64,000 bases of DNA from Leisingera sp. S132 (GCF_025144465.1 NZ_CP083553.1:888501-952500), one strand, 5' to 3'; shown: positions 32,791 through 41,930, counted from the first letter of the stretch. A program made the numbers and translations. The notes: generated by a model from the letters alone, not told the origin.

Positions 32791-34758
32791 TCAATTCGCT
32801 GCAATTTGCGGTGGCTTTGCCAGGTCGACAATATCGCTCATGATTGAATTAAGCTCGAAATCCTTGGGGGTGTAGACCCGGGCCACACCCATGGATTTCA
32901 GCTTTTGCGCGTCTTCATCCGGAATGATGCCGCCAACAACCACGGGAATATGCTCAAGCCCGGCGTCGCGCATGCGCTGCATCATTTCCTCGACCAGCGG
33001 CAGGTGGCTGCCTGACAGGATCGACAGGCCCACCACATGGGCGTCGTCCTTTTGCGCCGCTTCCACCAGTTCCGCAGGGGTCATGCGGATGCCGTCATAG
33101 GTGATGTCCATGCCGCAATCGCGGGCGCGGAAGGCAATTTGTTCGGCACCGTTGGAGTGGCCGTCCAGGCCAGGCTTGCCGACAACAAACTTGATCCGGC
33201 GGCCCAGCACGTCGCTGACAGCGTTGACCGCATCGCGCAGATCATCAAGCCCTTCGGTCTTGTTGGAGACAGAGGCCGACACGCCGGTCGGGCCGCGGTA
33301 GGTGCCATAGACCTTGCGCATTTCCTCGGCCCATTCACCGGTGGTGACGCCGGCCTTGGCGGCGGCAATCGAGGGTTCCATGACATTGGCGCCGCTTTGC
33401 GCCGCAGCACGCAGGGCCGCCAGCGCCTGTTCTACAGCCGCCGCATCGCGTTCGCCGCGCCACGTGTTCAGCCGCGCAATTTGCTCCTGCTCCACCGCCG
33501 GGTCGACCACCATGATGCCGCCATCCTCGGTCTGCAGCGGCGAGGGCTCGCCCTCGGTCCATTTGTTGACGCCGACAACAACGGTTTCATTGCGTTCGAT
33601 CCGGTTCAGGCGCTCGGCATTGGAGTCAACGAGGCGGCCCTTCATGTATTCGATCGAGGCCACTGCGCCGCCCATGGATTCCAGGTTGGCGAGCTCGGCA
33701 CGGGCGCCTTCCTTCAGCTCTTCCACCTTGGCGTCCACTGCCGGGTTGCCGTCGAACAAGTCGCCGTACTCCAGCAGGTCGGTTTCATAGGCCAGGATCT
33801 GCTGCATCCGCATGGACCACTGCTGGTCCCAGGGCCGGGGCAGGCCAAGTGCCTCGTTCCACGCGGGCAACTGCACCGCGCGGGCGCGGGCCTTCTTGGA
33901 CAGCGTCACCGCCAGCATCTCGATCAGGATGCGGTAGACGTTGTTCTCCGGCTGCTGTTCGGTCAGCCCCAGCGAGTTCACCTGAACGCCATAACGGAAG
34001 CGGCGGAACTTGGGATCTGCGACGCCGTAGCGCTTCTCGCAGATCTCGTCCCACAGATCGACAAAGGCGCGCATCTTGCACATTTCGGTGACAAACCGGA
34101 TGCCCGCGTTCACAAAGAAGGAGATGCGGCCAACCATCGCCGGGAAATCCTCGGGTGCGATGCGCGGTTTCAGCTCGTCCAGAACCGCCTGCGCGGTGGC
34201 CAGGGCAAAGGCCAGCTCCTGCTCCGGCGTCGCGCCGGCCTCCTGCAGGTGGTAGGAGCAGACGTTCATCGGGTTCCACTTGGGCACGTTGGTGTAGCAG
34301 TACTCCGCCACATCCGCGATCATCTTGAGGCTGGGCTTGGGCGGGCAGACATAGGTGCCGCGGCTCAGATATTCCTTGATCAGGTCGTTCTGCACCGTGC
34401 CCTGCAGTTTCGACACGTCTGCACCCTGCTCCTCAGCCACTGCAATGTACAGCGCCAGCAGCCAGGGGGCGGTTGCGTTGATGGTCATCGAGGTGTTCAT
34501 CTGCTCCAGCGGGATCTGGTCGAACAGGGTGCGCATGTCGCCCAGATGGCAGACGGGCACGCCGACCTTGCCCACTTCGCCGCGGGCCAGCACATGGTCG
34601 CTGTCATAGCCGGTCTGGGTCGGCAGGTCGAAGGCGACCGAGAGGCCGGTCTGCCCCTTGGCCAGGTTGGCGCGGTACAGCGCGTTGGATGCCGATGCCG
34701 TGGAATGGCCGGCATAGGTGCGGATCAGCCAGGGGCGGTCTTTTTGCATCTGCGGCAT
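32791..34758 (-). CDS. ecm: Ethylmalonyl-CoA mutase (adenosylcobalamin-dependent)
   Basis: A 655-residue single-chain B12 mutase that rearranges (2R)-ethylmalonyl-CoA to (2S)-methylsuccinyl-CoA. MPQMQKDRPWLIRTYAGHST and LSVAFDLPTQTGYDSDHVLA mark the catalytic barrel. The C-terminal cobalamin domain has VVGKPGLDGHSNGAEQIAFR with the DxHxxG base-off ligand motif, then VGLSILSGSHL. It is shorter than methylmalonyl-CoA mutase (about 710), as expected for Ecm. ccr is divergently encoded 1.7 kb away, which fixes the Ecm rather than Mcm assignment. Confidence 0.95.
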   Translation of the reverse strand: MPQMQKDRPWLIRTYAGHSTASASNALYRANLAKGQTGLSVAFDLPTQTGYDSDHVLARGEVGKVGVPVCHLGDMRTLFDQIPLEQMNTSMTINATAPWLLALYIAVAEEQGADVSKLQGTVQNDLIKEYLSRGTYVCPPKPSLKMIADVAEYCYTNVPKWNPMNVCSYHLQEAGATPEQELAFALATAQAVLDELKPRIAPEDFPAMVGRISFFVNAGIRFVTEMCKMRAFVDLWDEICEKRYGVADPKFRRFRYGVQVNSLGLTEQQPENNVYRILIEMLAVTLSKKARARAVQLPAWNEALGLPRPWDQQWSMRMQQILAYETDLLEYGDLFDGNPAVDAKVEELKEGARAELANLESMGGAVASIEYMKGRLVDSNAERLNRIERNETVVVGVNKWTEGEPSPLQTEDGGIMVVDPAVEQEQIARLNTWRGERDAAAVEQALAALRAAAQSGANVMEPSIAAAKAGVTTGEWAEEMRKVYGTYRGPTGVSASVSNKTEGLDDLRDAVNAVSDVLGRRIKFVVGKPGLDGHSNGAEQIAFRARDCGMDITYDGIRMTPAELVEAAQKDDAHVVGLSILSGSHLPLVEEMMQRMRDAGLEHIPVVVGGIIPDEDAQKLKSMGVARVYTPKDFELNSIMSDIVDLAKPPQIAAN

Positions 34759-34928
34759 GTCGGGCCTCGCGAGTCAGTGTGGCGGTAATTTTATTTCGTC
34801 ACGCAGATGTAAACTGCAATTTTCAACCCGTGTCAATTCGCTGCGTTGCGGCAATTCCGCTGCAGGGGCCGGATAACCTTGCAGGCTTGGCGCTTGTAAA
34901 GGCTGTTGCCATGCGCAACTGTTCCCTC

Positions 34929-36359
34929 ATGACGCAAACCGTGGAACTTCCGCTGTGGCTCTTTGTGCTCATCGTCGGTTTTGCCGCGGTGACATTTGCG
35001 TCGCATTTCCTGTTCCCGTCGGTGCGCTGGTTCTTCCGGCGGCGGCTGGAACGGGCGGTGGCGCGGCTCAATCAGCGGCTGGAGCGTCCGATCGAGCCGT
35101 TCAAACTGGCACGCCGTCACGACATGATCCAGCGGCTGATTCACGACCCGCAGGTCGCGCAGGCTGCGGCGGACCACGCTGCGGCAGAAGGCATCCCGGA
35201 AAACGTCGCCTACGAACAGGTGCGCCGCTATGCGCGTGAAATCGTGCCGGGATTTTCCGCCTTTGCCTATTTTGGTCTTGCGATCCGGGCGGCGCGGTTT
35301 CTGTCAAACGCGGTTTATAGGGTGCGGCTGGGCCACCAGGACGAGGAAGCGCTGCGTGCCATCGACCCCAACGCGACCGTGGTCTTTGTGATGAACCACC
35401 GCTCCAACATGGACTACGTGCTGGTGACATACTTGGCCGCCGACCGCTCGGCGCTGTCTTATGCTGTGGGTGAGTGGGCGCGGGTCTGGCCGCTCAGCCG
35501 CCTGATCCGGGCGATGGGTGCCTATTTCATCCGGCGGCGCTCGCGCAATGATCTCTACCGCAAGGTGCTGGCAGCCTATGTGCGGCTGGCGACCCGCGGC
35601 GGCTCCTCTCAGGCGATGTTCCCCGAGGGGGGGCTCAGCCTTGATGGCGCGCTGGCCGCGCCCAAGCTGGGGCTGCTGAAATACATCGTCGAAGGCTACG
35701 ATCCGGACCGGCGCGACGTGGTCTTTGTGCCAGTGGCGCTGAATTACGACCGGGTGCTCGAGGACAAGATCCTGACCTCAGCTGCCAAGGCGGGCGACCG
35801 GCGGTTCAAGGCCCGGATCGGGCTGGTCGCGCTACGGCTCTTGCGGCAGCTGTGGCTGTGGATGACCGGCCGCTACCGGCGCGCAGGCTATGCGGCGGTG
35901 AATTTCGGCCGCCCTCTCAGCCTCGCCGGGTTCGGTGCCGGGCGCGAGGGCGACATCACGAAACCGCTGGCGCGGGAGCTGATGAGCCGGATCAGCGGCA
36001 TTGTCCCGGTACTGCCGGTGCCGCTGATTTCTGCCATCCTGCTGCGGCATGGGCCGCTCAGCCGGGCAGCAATTGAGCACAGGCTGGAGGATCTGATTGC
36101 CGCAATGCCGCTGGCGCATGTCCACATACCGCGGGACGATTTGTCCTATGCCGCTGAGGCGGGTCTGACCCAGCTGTTGCGGCGCGGGCTGGTGACGGAA
36201 GCGGGCGGACGGGTTGCACCATTGGCAGACCGTCAGGATCTGCTGGAGTTTTACGCCAACTCGATCCGTCATCTGCTGCCCGAGGATGCCAGTTTGCCCG
36301 GCGGAAACAGTGATTTTTCTGCACCTGCTAAAAGTAATGCTGCATCCGCTGGGTCATAA
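34929..36359 (+). CDS. Glycerol-3-phosphate / 1-acylglycerol-phosphate acyltransferase (PlsB/PlsC-like)
   Basis: A 476-residue membrane-associated acyltransferase. MTQTVELPLWLFVLIVGFAA is an N-terminal anchor. The LPLAT domain has TVVFVMNHRSNMDYVLVTYL with the HX4D motif (HRSNMD), then AMGAYFIRRRSRNDLYRKVL and the FPEGG motif in AMFPEGGLSLDG. A 120-residue C-terminal extension follows. The HRSNMD and GAYFIRR segments resemble the animal/bacterial PlsB group that acylates glycerol-3-phosphate. An ATG at 34911 is an alternative start. It is between ecm and ccr but lipid synthesis is its likely role. Confidence 0.85.
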   Translation: MTQTVELPLWLFVLIVGFAAVTFASHFLFPSVRWFFRRRLERAVARLNQRLERPIEPFKLARRHDMIQRLIHDPQVAQAAADHAAAEGIPENVAYEQVRRYAREIVPGFSAFAYFGLAIRAARFLSNAVYRVRLGHQDEEALRAIDPNATVVFVMNHRSNMDYVLVTYLAADRSALSYAVGEWARVWPLSRLIRAMGAYFIRRRSRNDLYRKVLAAYVRLATRGGSSQAMFPEGGLSLDGALAAPKLGLLKYIVEGYDPDRRDVVFVPVALNYDRVLEDKILTSAAKAGDRRFKARIGLVALRLLRQLWLWMTGRYRRAGYAAVNFGRPLSLAGFGAGREGDITKPLARELMSRISGIVPVLPVPLISAILLRHGPLSRAAIEHRLEDLIAAMPLAHVHIPRDDLSYAAEAGLTQLLRRGLVTEAGGRVAPLADRQDLLEFYANSIRHLLPEDASLPGGNSDFSAPAKSNAASAGS

Positions 36360-36471
36360 AATTACCCAAATGCCGCAAAAGTGGTTGCAATATTACCTTC
36401 TCAATCCTATCCATCAGATAACCGCTGCGATTCTGCACCGCGGCAAAGGACAGGATACAAAGGAGGCCATC

Positions 36472-37752
36472 ATGGCATTGGATACCCAGACTGACGTCAT
36501 GTCTTACGAGGCGCCCGAGAAAGATCTCTATGAACTGGGGGAAATTCCCCCGATGGGCTATGTGCCCAAGAAGATGTACGCATGGGCGATCCGCAAGGAG
36601 CGCCACGGCGAGCCGAACACCGCGATGCAGCAGGAAGTGGTCGACGTGCCGGAGCTGGACAGCAACGAGGTGCTGGTTCTGGTGATGGCAGCGGGCGTCA
36701 ATTACAACGGCGTCTGGGCCTCGCTGGGCAAGCCGATCTCGCCGTTTGACGGCCACAAGGCGCCGTATCATATCGCGGGTTCCGATGCTTCGGGCATCGT
36801 CTGGGCGGTGGGCTCCAAGGTAACCCGCTGGAAGGTTGGCGACGAGGTGGTCATCCACTGCAACCAGGACGACGGCGACGACGAGGAATGCAACGGCGGC
36901 GACCCGATGTACTCCCCCAGCCAGCGGATCTGGGGCTATGAGACCCCGGACGGATCCTTTGCCCAGTTCACCAACGTGCAGGCCCAGCAGCTGATGCCGC
37001 GCCCCAAGCACCTGACCTGGGAAGAAAGCGCCTGCTATACGCTGACGCTGGCGACCGCATACCGGATGCTGTTCGGCCATGAGCCGCACGACCTGAAACC
37101 GGGCCAGAATGTTCTGGTCTGGGGCGCTTCGGGCGGCCTCGGCTCTTATGCGATCCAGCTGATCAACACCGCCGGCGCCAATGCCATCGGTGTGATCTCT
37201 GACGAAAGCAAGCGCGACTTTGTCATGGGGCTGGGCGCCAAGGGTGTTCTGAACCGCAAGGATTTCAACTGCTGGGGCCAGCTGCCCACAGTGAACACCC
37301 CGGAATATGCGGAGTGGTTTAAGGAAGCCCGCAAGTTCGGCAAGGCCATCTGGGACATCACCGGCAAGGGCGTGAATGTCGACATGGTGTTTGAGCACCC
37401 GGGCGAAAGCACCTTCCCGGTCTCGACCTTTGTGGTGAAGAAGGGCGGCATGGTCGTGATCTGCGCAGGCACCACCGGCTATAACCTGACATTCGACGTG
37501 CGCTACATGTGGATGCACCAGAAGCGCCTGCAGGGTTCGCACTTTGCCCACCTCAAGCAGGCTGCCGCGGCCAACAAGCTGATGGTGGAGCGCCGTCTGG
37601 ACCCCTGCATGTCCGAAGTGTTCACCTGGAATGACCTGCCCGAGGCTCATATGAAGATGCTGCGCAACGAGCATCTGCCGGGCAACATGTCGGTGCTGGT
37701 GCAGGCGCCGAAGACCGGCCTGCGCACTTTGCAGGATGTGCTCGACGCCTGA
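36472..37752 (+). CDS. ccr: Crotonyl-CoA carboxylase/reductase
   Basis: A 426-residue medium-chain dehydrogenase that reductively carboxylates crotonyl-CoA with NADPH and CO2 to (2S)-ethylmalonyl-CoA, the key step of the ethylmalonyl-CoA pathway. It has ELGEIPPMGYVPKKMYAWAI at the N-terminus and VLVMAAGVNYNGVWASLGKP in the GroES-like domain. VLVWGASGGLGSYAIQLI is the NADPH site, and MVVICAGTTGYNLTFDVRYM lies in the CO2-pocket region. AAGGAGG precedes the ATG by 6-7 bases. The frame is open upstream but the start matches the family. Confidence 0.97.
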   Translation: MALDTQTDVMSYEAPEKDLYELGEIPPMGYVPKKMYAWAIRKERHGEPNTAMQQEVVDVPELDSNEVLVLVMAAGVNYNGVWASLGKPISPFDGHKAPYHIAGSDASGIVWAVGSKVTRWKVGDEVVIHCNQDDGDDEECNGGDPMYSPSQRIWGYETPDGSFAQFTNVQAQQLMPRPKHLTWEESACYTLTLATAYRMLFGHEPHDLKPGQNVLVWGASGGLGSYAIQLINTAGANAIGVISDESKRDFVMGLGAKGVLNRKDFNCWGQLPTVNTPEYAEWFKEARKFGKAIWDITGKGVNVDMVFEHPGESTFPVSTFVVKKGGMVVICAGTTGYNLTFDVRYMWMHQKRLQGSHFAHLKQAAAANKLMVERRLDPCMSEVFTWNDLPEAHMKMLRNEHLPGNMSVLVQAPKTGLRTLQDVLDA

Positions 37753-37788
37753 AGGCGGACCAGCCCTCAAAGGTGAAGAAGAACGGTG

Positions 37789-37830
37789 TTTCCCGCGAAT
37801 CGCAGATGCGTTTCGCGGGAAATTCTATTT
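37789..37830 (+). terminator. Hairpin terminator after ccr
   Basis: TTTCCCGCGAA-(12-base loop)-TTCGCGGGAAA followed by TTCTATTTATAAATTT, an AT-rich tail on the plus strand. Confidence 0.7.
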
Positions 37831-37967
37831 ATAAATTTATCTTTTCAGATGTTTAGCCGTCTCTGCATCGCTTGAATTTCAGGTGGCTGGGCGAAAAGAT
37901 GCGTGTAGGATAAACCTTAAGTGGTGCAGGGCTGTTTCAGGACACCTATGAACGGCGCGAGGCTGCC

Positions 37968-38102
37968 ATGTTTTTCCGGCAGGTCAGAAATGCAATTGAC
38001 TTCAGTGACTTGGGCGCTGCACAAAAGCCAAATCCATATGCCTTGCCTGAAGCGAAAGGGGTTGCGGCATTCAAACCTAACTTTGGTGGATTTGGGCGGT
38101 AA
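37968..38102 (+). CDS. Small ORF (44 residues) directly before luxR, possible gene fragment
   Basis: The frame ending at TAA 38100-38102 reads MFFRQVRNAIDFSDLGAAQK, then PNPYALPEAKGVAAFKPNFG and GFGR. The frame is open further upstream (FQDTYERREAA precedes the Met), so it could be a gene remnant rather than a complete microprotein. GAGG lies 5 bases before the ATG. Codon choice looks ordinary for the genome. The stop is two bases before the luxR ATG, which would couple translation. No family is recognised; the rest of the 37831-38104 gap holds nothing I can identify. Confidence 0.4.
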   Translation: MFFRQVRNAIDFSDLGAAQKPNPYALPEAKGVAAFKPNFGGFGR

Positions 38103-38104
38103 AA

Positions 38105-38824
38105 ATGGCAGGCAAAGCAGAACTGGATCATGTACTCGAAGCGCTTGATGCGACTGAGACTATGGACGGTCTTCAGAAAATCGTCGAGCAGGTTTGCGCT
38201 GTGTTCGCTGTAGACCATGCCATGTATCTGTGGGTGGAAACTGCAGGCAACCACTACTACTTCGGTTCGTATTCCCGTGAGTGGACTGATCGCTACGTGG
38301 AAAGGGCTTATGCCCGTGTGGATCCGGTTGTCGTGGGGTGTTACCAACGGTTTCACCCGGTCGATTGGAAGCGATTGGACTGGTCACCGAAACCGGCACG
38401 GGAGTTTCTAAAAGATGCGCTGAAACACGGGGTCGGAAATCAAGGTTATGCCATTCCTATCCGGGGACCCAACGGTCAGTTCGCACTGTTCACGGTCAGC
38501 CACAGCTGTGATGATGCTGCCTGGGAGAAAATTACCGAAAAATATGGCCGTGATCTCATTCTCATGGCGCATTACTTTAACCGCAAAGTGCTGGAACTAG
38601 AGCCCTCCAGAGGTGCGGAAGAGGCTCAGCCGCTTTCACCACGGGAAGTTGACGCGCTGACCCTGCTGGCAATCGGTTACAGCCGGGCGCAGGTCGCAGA
38701 AACCCTGACGATTTCGGAACATACACTGCGGGTCTACATTGAAAGTGCACGTTTCAAACTGGGCGCAATTAATACAACACATGCGATTGCACGTGCGCTG
38801 AGTCTCGGCTTGATTGTGATTTGA
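38105..38824 (+). CDS. LuxR-family quorum-sensing transcriptional regulator
   Basis: A 239-residue acyl-homoserine-lactone receptor. The N-terminal autoinducer domain shows VDHAMYLWVETAGNHYYFGS and YSREWTDRYVERAYARVDPV, where the Trp, Tyr and Asp line the lactone pocket, then GYAIPIRGPNGQFALFTVSH. The C-terminal GerE helix-turn-helix is LSPREVDALTLLAIGYSRAQ followed by LTISEHTLRVYIESARFKLG. It is followed 95 bases later by the luxI synthase on the same strand, a standard quorum-sensing pair. The start has only a weak ribosome site (GGCGG). Confidence 0.94.
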   Translation: MAGKAELDHVLEALDATETMDGLQKIVEQVCAVFAVDHAMYLWVETAGNHYYFGSYSREWTDRYVERAYARVDPVVVGCYQRFHPVDWKRLDWSPKPAREFLKDALKHGVGNQGYAIPIRGPNGQFALFTVSHSCDDAAWEKITEKYGRDLILMAHYFNRKVLELEPSRGAEEAQPLSPREVDALTLLAIGYSRAQVAETLTISEHTLRVYIESARFKLGAINTTHAIARALSLGLIVI

Positions 38825-38883
38825 CGGTTCACTTCTTCTAATAGCTGCAGATTCTATCGTTTAATAAAATCAAAAGCCGTATT

Positions 38884-38910
38884 CTCCTTTTGCATTTCAA
38901 TCAAAAGGAG
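38884..38910 (+). promoter_or_regulatory. Hairpin that masks the luxI ribosome binding site
   Basis: CTCCTTTTG-catttcaat-CAAAAGGAG is a perfect 9-bp stem with a 9-base loop. The 3' arm contains AAGGAG, the luxI ribosome site, 8 bases before the ATG at 38919. Formed in the mRNA it would hide the site and lower translation unless melted. Confidence 0.65.
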
Positions 38911-38918
38911 ACAGCATC

Positions 38919-39560
38919 ATGCTGCGTTACGTTTACGGCCGCGACCTTCACAAATATGCCGATCTGGCTCATTCGATGTTCTGCGACCGGGCGGATCAGT
39001 TTAAGATCCGGCTGGGCTGGGACGTGCATGTGAATGCATTAGGAGAGGAGCGGGATCAGTATGATGAACTGGACCCGCTTTACATGATCTGGGAACTGCC
39101 CGACGGCAGCCATGGCGGATCAATGCGGTTTCTCCCAACAACCGGGCGGGTAATGGTTAATGAGGTGTTCCTGGATCTTTGCGACGGTGTTCCAATCTGC
39201 AGCCCGCTGATTTGGGAATGCACCCGTTTCTGCCTGTCCCGAAGGTCGCAAGGCAAAGTTGGGTCGGCCTTGATGCTAGGCAGCCTGGAAATTATGCGCA
39301 CCTTTGGTATTCCACACTACACAGCAGTCTTCTACCAGCATACAGCAAGAGCGTTCCGCAATTTGGGTTTCGGGCCGGAGATCGTAAGTACCGACGGGCA
39401 AAAACGGAATCCAATCTGCATGGGATACTGGGAGTATACCGAAGAAACCTACCTGAACGTGGCCGCCAAAGCGGGCATCGCGCCGGAGCTGTCGCAGCTC
39501 TGGTTTGACCGTTCCTTCGGCGGAGCGGGGACCGCGGTTCCCCTGGCGCTTACTGCCTGA
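38919..39560 (+). CDS. luxI: Acyl-homoserine-lactone synthase
   Basis: A 213-residue LuxI-type synthase that makes an acyl-homoserine lactone from S-adenosylmethionine and an acyl donor. The N-terminal signature is MFCDRADQFKIRLGWDVHV, with the conserved Arg, Phe and Trp; ERDQYDELDPLYMIWE supplies the acidic residues. GGSMRFLPTTGRVMVNEVF holds the SxRxxPT motif, and CTRFCLS contains the family's glutamate-Arg region. The chain length of the lactone is not predictable. The ribosome site is strong but lies in a hairpin. Gene symbol is generic. Confidence 0.94.
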   Translation: MLRYVYGRDLHKYADLAHSMFCDRADQFKIRLGWDVHVNALGEERDQYDELDPLYMIWELPDGSHGGSMRFLPTTGRVMVNEVFLDLCDGVPICSPLIWECTRFCLSRRSQGKVGSALMLGSLEIMRTFGIPHYTAVFYQHTARAFRNLGFGPEIVSTDGQKRNPICMGYWEYTEETYLNVAAKAGIAPELSQLWFDRSFGGAGTAVPLALTA

Positions 39561-39623
39561 CAGAGACGCTTTCCGGGGCCGGTGCCTCTGGCGAACCCGG
39601 CCCCGCGGCTGTAGGGTCGCGCC

Positions 39624-41162
39624 ATGACAGCTCTGCCCGTACAGTTTTCCGATGACCAGGCCACTGCTTATGACAGCGTGACCGAACTCCTGCGCCAGGC
39701 AGGGGTGGACCTTGATGACGGGCTGTTGCACCCGCCCCGCGGCGACGCCGGGGTGATGGCGGTGATCGGCAAGGCGGGATCGGGCAAGACGCTGCTGCTG
39801 GCAGAACTCTACAAGGCGCTGGAGCAGTCGGGTGTCGAAGTTGTCTCCGGCGACTACGAAAGCCGGAAAAAAAGCGACGACCGGCGCACCCTGGCAATCC
39901 TGGCGCCGACCAACAAGGCCGCCAGCGTGCTGCGCCTGCGCGGGGTGCCGGCCACCACCATCCACCGCATTCTCTACACGCCCGTCTATGACCCGGAGTT
40001 TGAAAAGATCGCCGAATGGCTGGCGGGGCAGGGCGACCAGCCCGAGATCGAAGGGCTGACCGAAGAGGCGCTGGCCCGTGCCGCCGCCTTTTACGAGAAA
40101 AACAAATCCATTCCCGGCGCCCTGGCCGCCGCGGGCTTGCGCGGCTCAGACTTCATCACCGGCTGGAAACGGCGCGAGGAGCCTTTGGACATAGGTTTTG
40201 TCGATGAGGCCTCGATGCTGGACGACCGCCAATTCGAGGATCTGAAGGAGATCTTCCCGAACCTCATCCTGTTTGGCGACCCGGCGCAGCTGGCGCCGGT
40301 GAACCAGTCGGGGTCAATGGTGTTTGAAGCGCTGCCAGAGCCGCGCCGCCTGATTCTGAACCGTATTCACAGGCAGGAAGCGGGCAACCCGATCCTGGAC
40401 CTGGCGCACGCGCTGGCCGACCCGCAGCTGGGGTTCGAGGATTTTGAGAGGATGATCGAAGACACCGCGCGGCGCGATGACCGGGTGGTCTGGGGGCAGC
40501 GGGTCGAGGTCGACCTGATGGCCCGCTCGCCAGTGCTGGTCTGGCGCAACAATACCCGCATCCGCCTGATCAACGCCTTCCGCAGCGTGCATGGCGCGCC
40601 TGAGGATGAGCTTATCGCGGGGGAGCCGCTGATCTGCGACGGTATCGAATTGCCGGCGAAACACCGCAAGAAGCGCCTGGATCTGGAGGCCCGCGGGCTG
40701 ATCAAGGGGGCGCAGGTGATCTACCTCGGCCCGGGCCGCAAGCCCGGGTTTTCGCGCCTGCATGTGATGGGGGCAGAGGATCCGCAGGTTTCGGCTGCCT
40801 CAATCGTGAAAATTGAGAAGCCGGATGAGGAAGAGCCCTTCATTCCGTTTGCCGCCCGCATGGGGGCAACGTTTCTGCATGGGGCGGCAGTGACGATTCA
40901 CAAGGCGCAAGGCAGCCAGTGGGAAACTGCGCAGGTCTTTGCCCCTGATATCTATGCGGCGGCCCGGATGGGGCGGGTGGAGGCAGGCCAGCCATTGTGG
41001 AAACGGCTGGCCTATGTGGCGATCACCCGGGCGCAGGAGCGTCTGATCTGGGTGGTCAGGAACCGGCTGGCAAAGCCCACCGGCCCGCTGCCGGTGGATG
41101 ACCTGAAGGCGGTGCCCGCCGCGGCGCTGACGCTGGAAGCACAGGAGGAAACCCCGGCATGA
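39624..41162 (+). CDS. RecD-like superfamily 1 DNA helicase / AAA ATPase
   Basis: A 512-residue ATP-dependent DNA helicase related to the RecD/Dda group. Walker A is GKAGSGKTLLLAEL at residues 49-62. TLAILAPTNKAASVLRLRGV is motif Ia, DIGFVDEASMLDD is Walker B, LILFGDPAQLAPVNQSG is motif III, and AVTIHKAQGSQWETAQVF with RLAYVAITRAQERLIWVV forms motifs V and VI. A regulatory insertion of about 70 residues (residues 115-185) separates Ia and II. Its stop overlaps the next SDR gene by four bases. Likely role is DNA repair or recombination. Confidence 0.9.
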   Translation: MTALPVQFSDDQATAYDSVTELLRQAGVDLDDGLLHPPRGDAGVMAVIGKAGSGKTLLLAELYKALEQSGVEVVSGDYESRKKSDDRRTLAILAPTNKAASVLRLRGVPATTIHRILYTPVYDPEFEKIAEWLAGQGDQPEIEGLTEEALARAAAFYEKNKSIPGALAAAGLRGSDFITGWKRREEPLDIGFVDEASMLDDRQFEDLKEIFPNLILFGDPAQLAPVNQSGSMVFEALPEPRRLILNRIHRQEAGNPILDLAHALADPQLGFEDFERMIEDTARRDDRVVWGQRVEVDLMARSPVLVWRNNTRIRLINAFRSVHGAPEDELIAGEPLICDGIELPAKHRKKRLDLEARGLIKGAQVIYLGPGRKPGFSRLHVMGAEDPQVSAASIVKIEKPDEEEPFIPFAARMGATFLHGAAVTIHKAQGSQWETAQVFAPDIYAAARMGRVEAGQPLWKRLAYVAITRAQERLIWVVRNRLAKPTGPLPVDDLKAVPAAALTLEAQEETPA

Positions 41163-41896
41163 GCAGAACGATCCTGATCACGGGCGCCAGTTCCGGCATC
41201 GGCCGGGCGGTTGCGGAACTGTTCCTGGCGGAGGGCTGGCAGGTCGGGCTGGCCGCGCGCCGGGCCGAGAAGCTTGAAGAGGTGGCGGCGGGTCATGCCA
41301 ATGCCCATGTCCTGCCCGCCGATGTAACTGATCCAGCGGCGGTGGACCATGCGGTGAACAGCTTTGCCATGGCGGCAGGACGGCTGGATGTTCTGTTCAA
41401 CAATGCAGGCATCTTCACCCCGCCCGGCACCATTGACGAGATCCCGCTGGAGGACTGGTTTACCTCGGTGAACGTGAACCTTACCGGCATGTACCTGACC
41501 GCCCGGGCCGCCTTCCGGCAGATGCGCCACCAGTCGCCGCAAGGCGGGCGGATCATCAACAACGGCTCCATTGCCGCCCACGTGCCGCGGCCCCGCTCGG
41601 CGCCTTATGCGGCGACCAAGGCGGCCATCACCGGCCTGACCAAAAGCCTGTCGCTGGACGGCCGCTCCTTTGACATCGCCTGCGGCCAGATCGATATCGG
41701 CAATACCCGGACCCCGATGGTGGAGGACCTGAGCCGCCGGCACGCCGAGGCGAATCCCGAAGCTGAGCCAATGCAAAGCTTTGCGGTTGAGGACGCGGCA
41801 AAGTCGGTGCTGCACATGGCCAATCTGCCGCTGGAGGCGAATGTGCAGTTCATGACGGTGATGGCCACCAAGATGCCCTATATCGGCCGCGGCTAG
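41159..41896 (+). CDS. Short-chain dehydrogenase/reductase (SDR) family oxidoreductase
   Basis: A 245-residue classical SDR enzyme. ILITGASSGIGRAVAELFLA is the TGxxxGxG cofactor site; DVLFNNAGIFTPPGTID holds the NNAG motif. NNGSIAAHVPRPRSAPYAAT with the following K provides the catalytic Ser, Tyr and Lys (Ser-x-Tyr-x3-Lys). The ATG overlaps the helicase stop (ATGA), so the two genes are co-translated although their functions look unrelated. Substrate unknown; the Arg in the Rossmann loop (LAARRAEK) suggests NADP(H). Confidence 0.93.
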   Translation: MSRTILITGASSGIGRAVAELFLAEGWQVGLAARRAEKLEEVAAGHANAHVLPADVTDPAAVDHAVNSFAMAAGRLDVLFNNAGIFTPPGTIDEIPLEDWFTSVNVNLTGMYLTARAAFRQMRHQSPQGGRIINNGSIAAHVPRPRSAPYAATKAAITGLTKSLSLDGRSFDIACGQIDIGNTRTPMVEDLSRRHAEANPEAEPMQSFAVEDAAKSVLHMANLPLEANVQFMTVMATKMPYIGRG

Positions 41897-41930
41897 GCTC
41901 TCCCGCCCGTCGCCGGTGCATCCAGGATGC

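Noticed and set aside
33037-34788. 583-residue open frame antisense to ecm
   Set aside because: Shadow of ecm; composition (Ala, His, Arg-rich) is typical of antisense frames in GC-rich DNA.
38825-38883. lux box upstream of luxI
   Set aside because: No convincing 18-20 base lux-type palindrome was seen between luxR and the ribosome-site hairpin.
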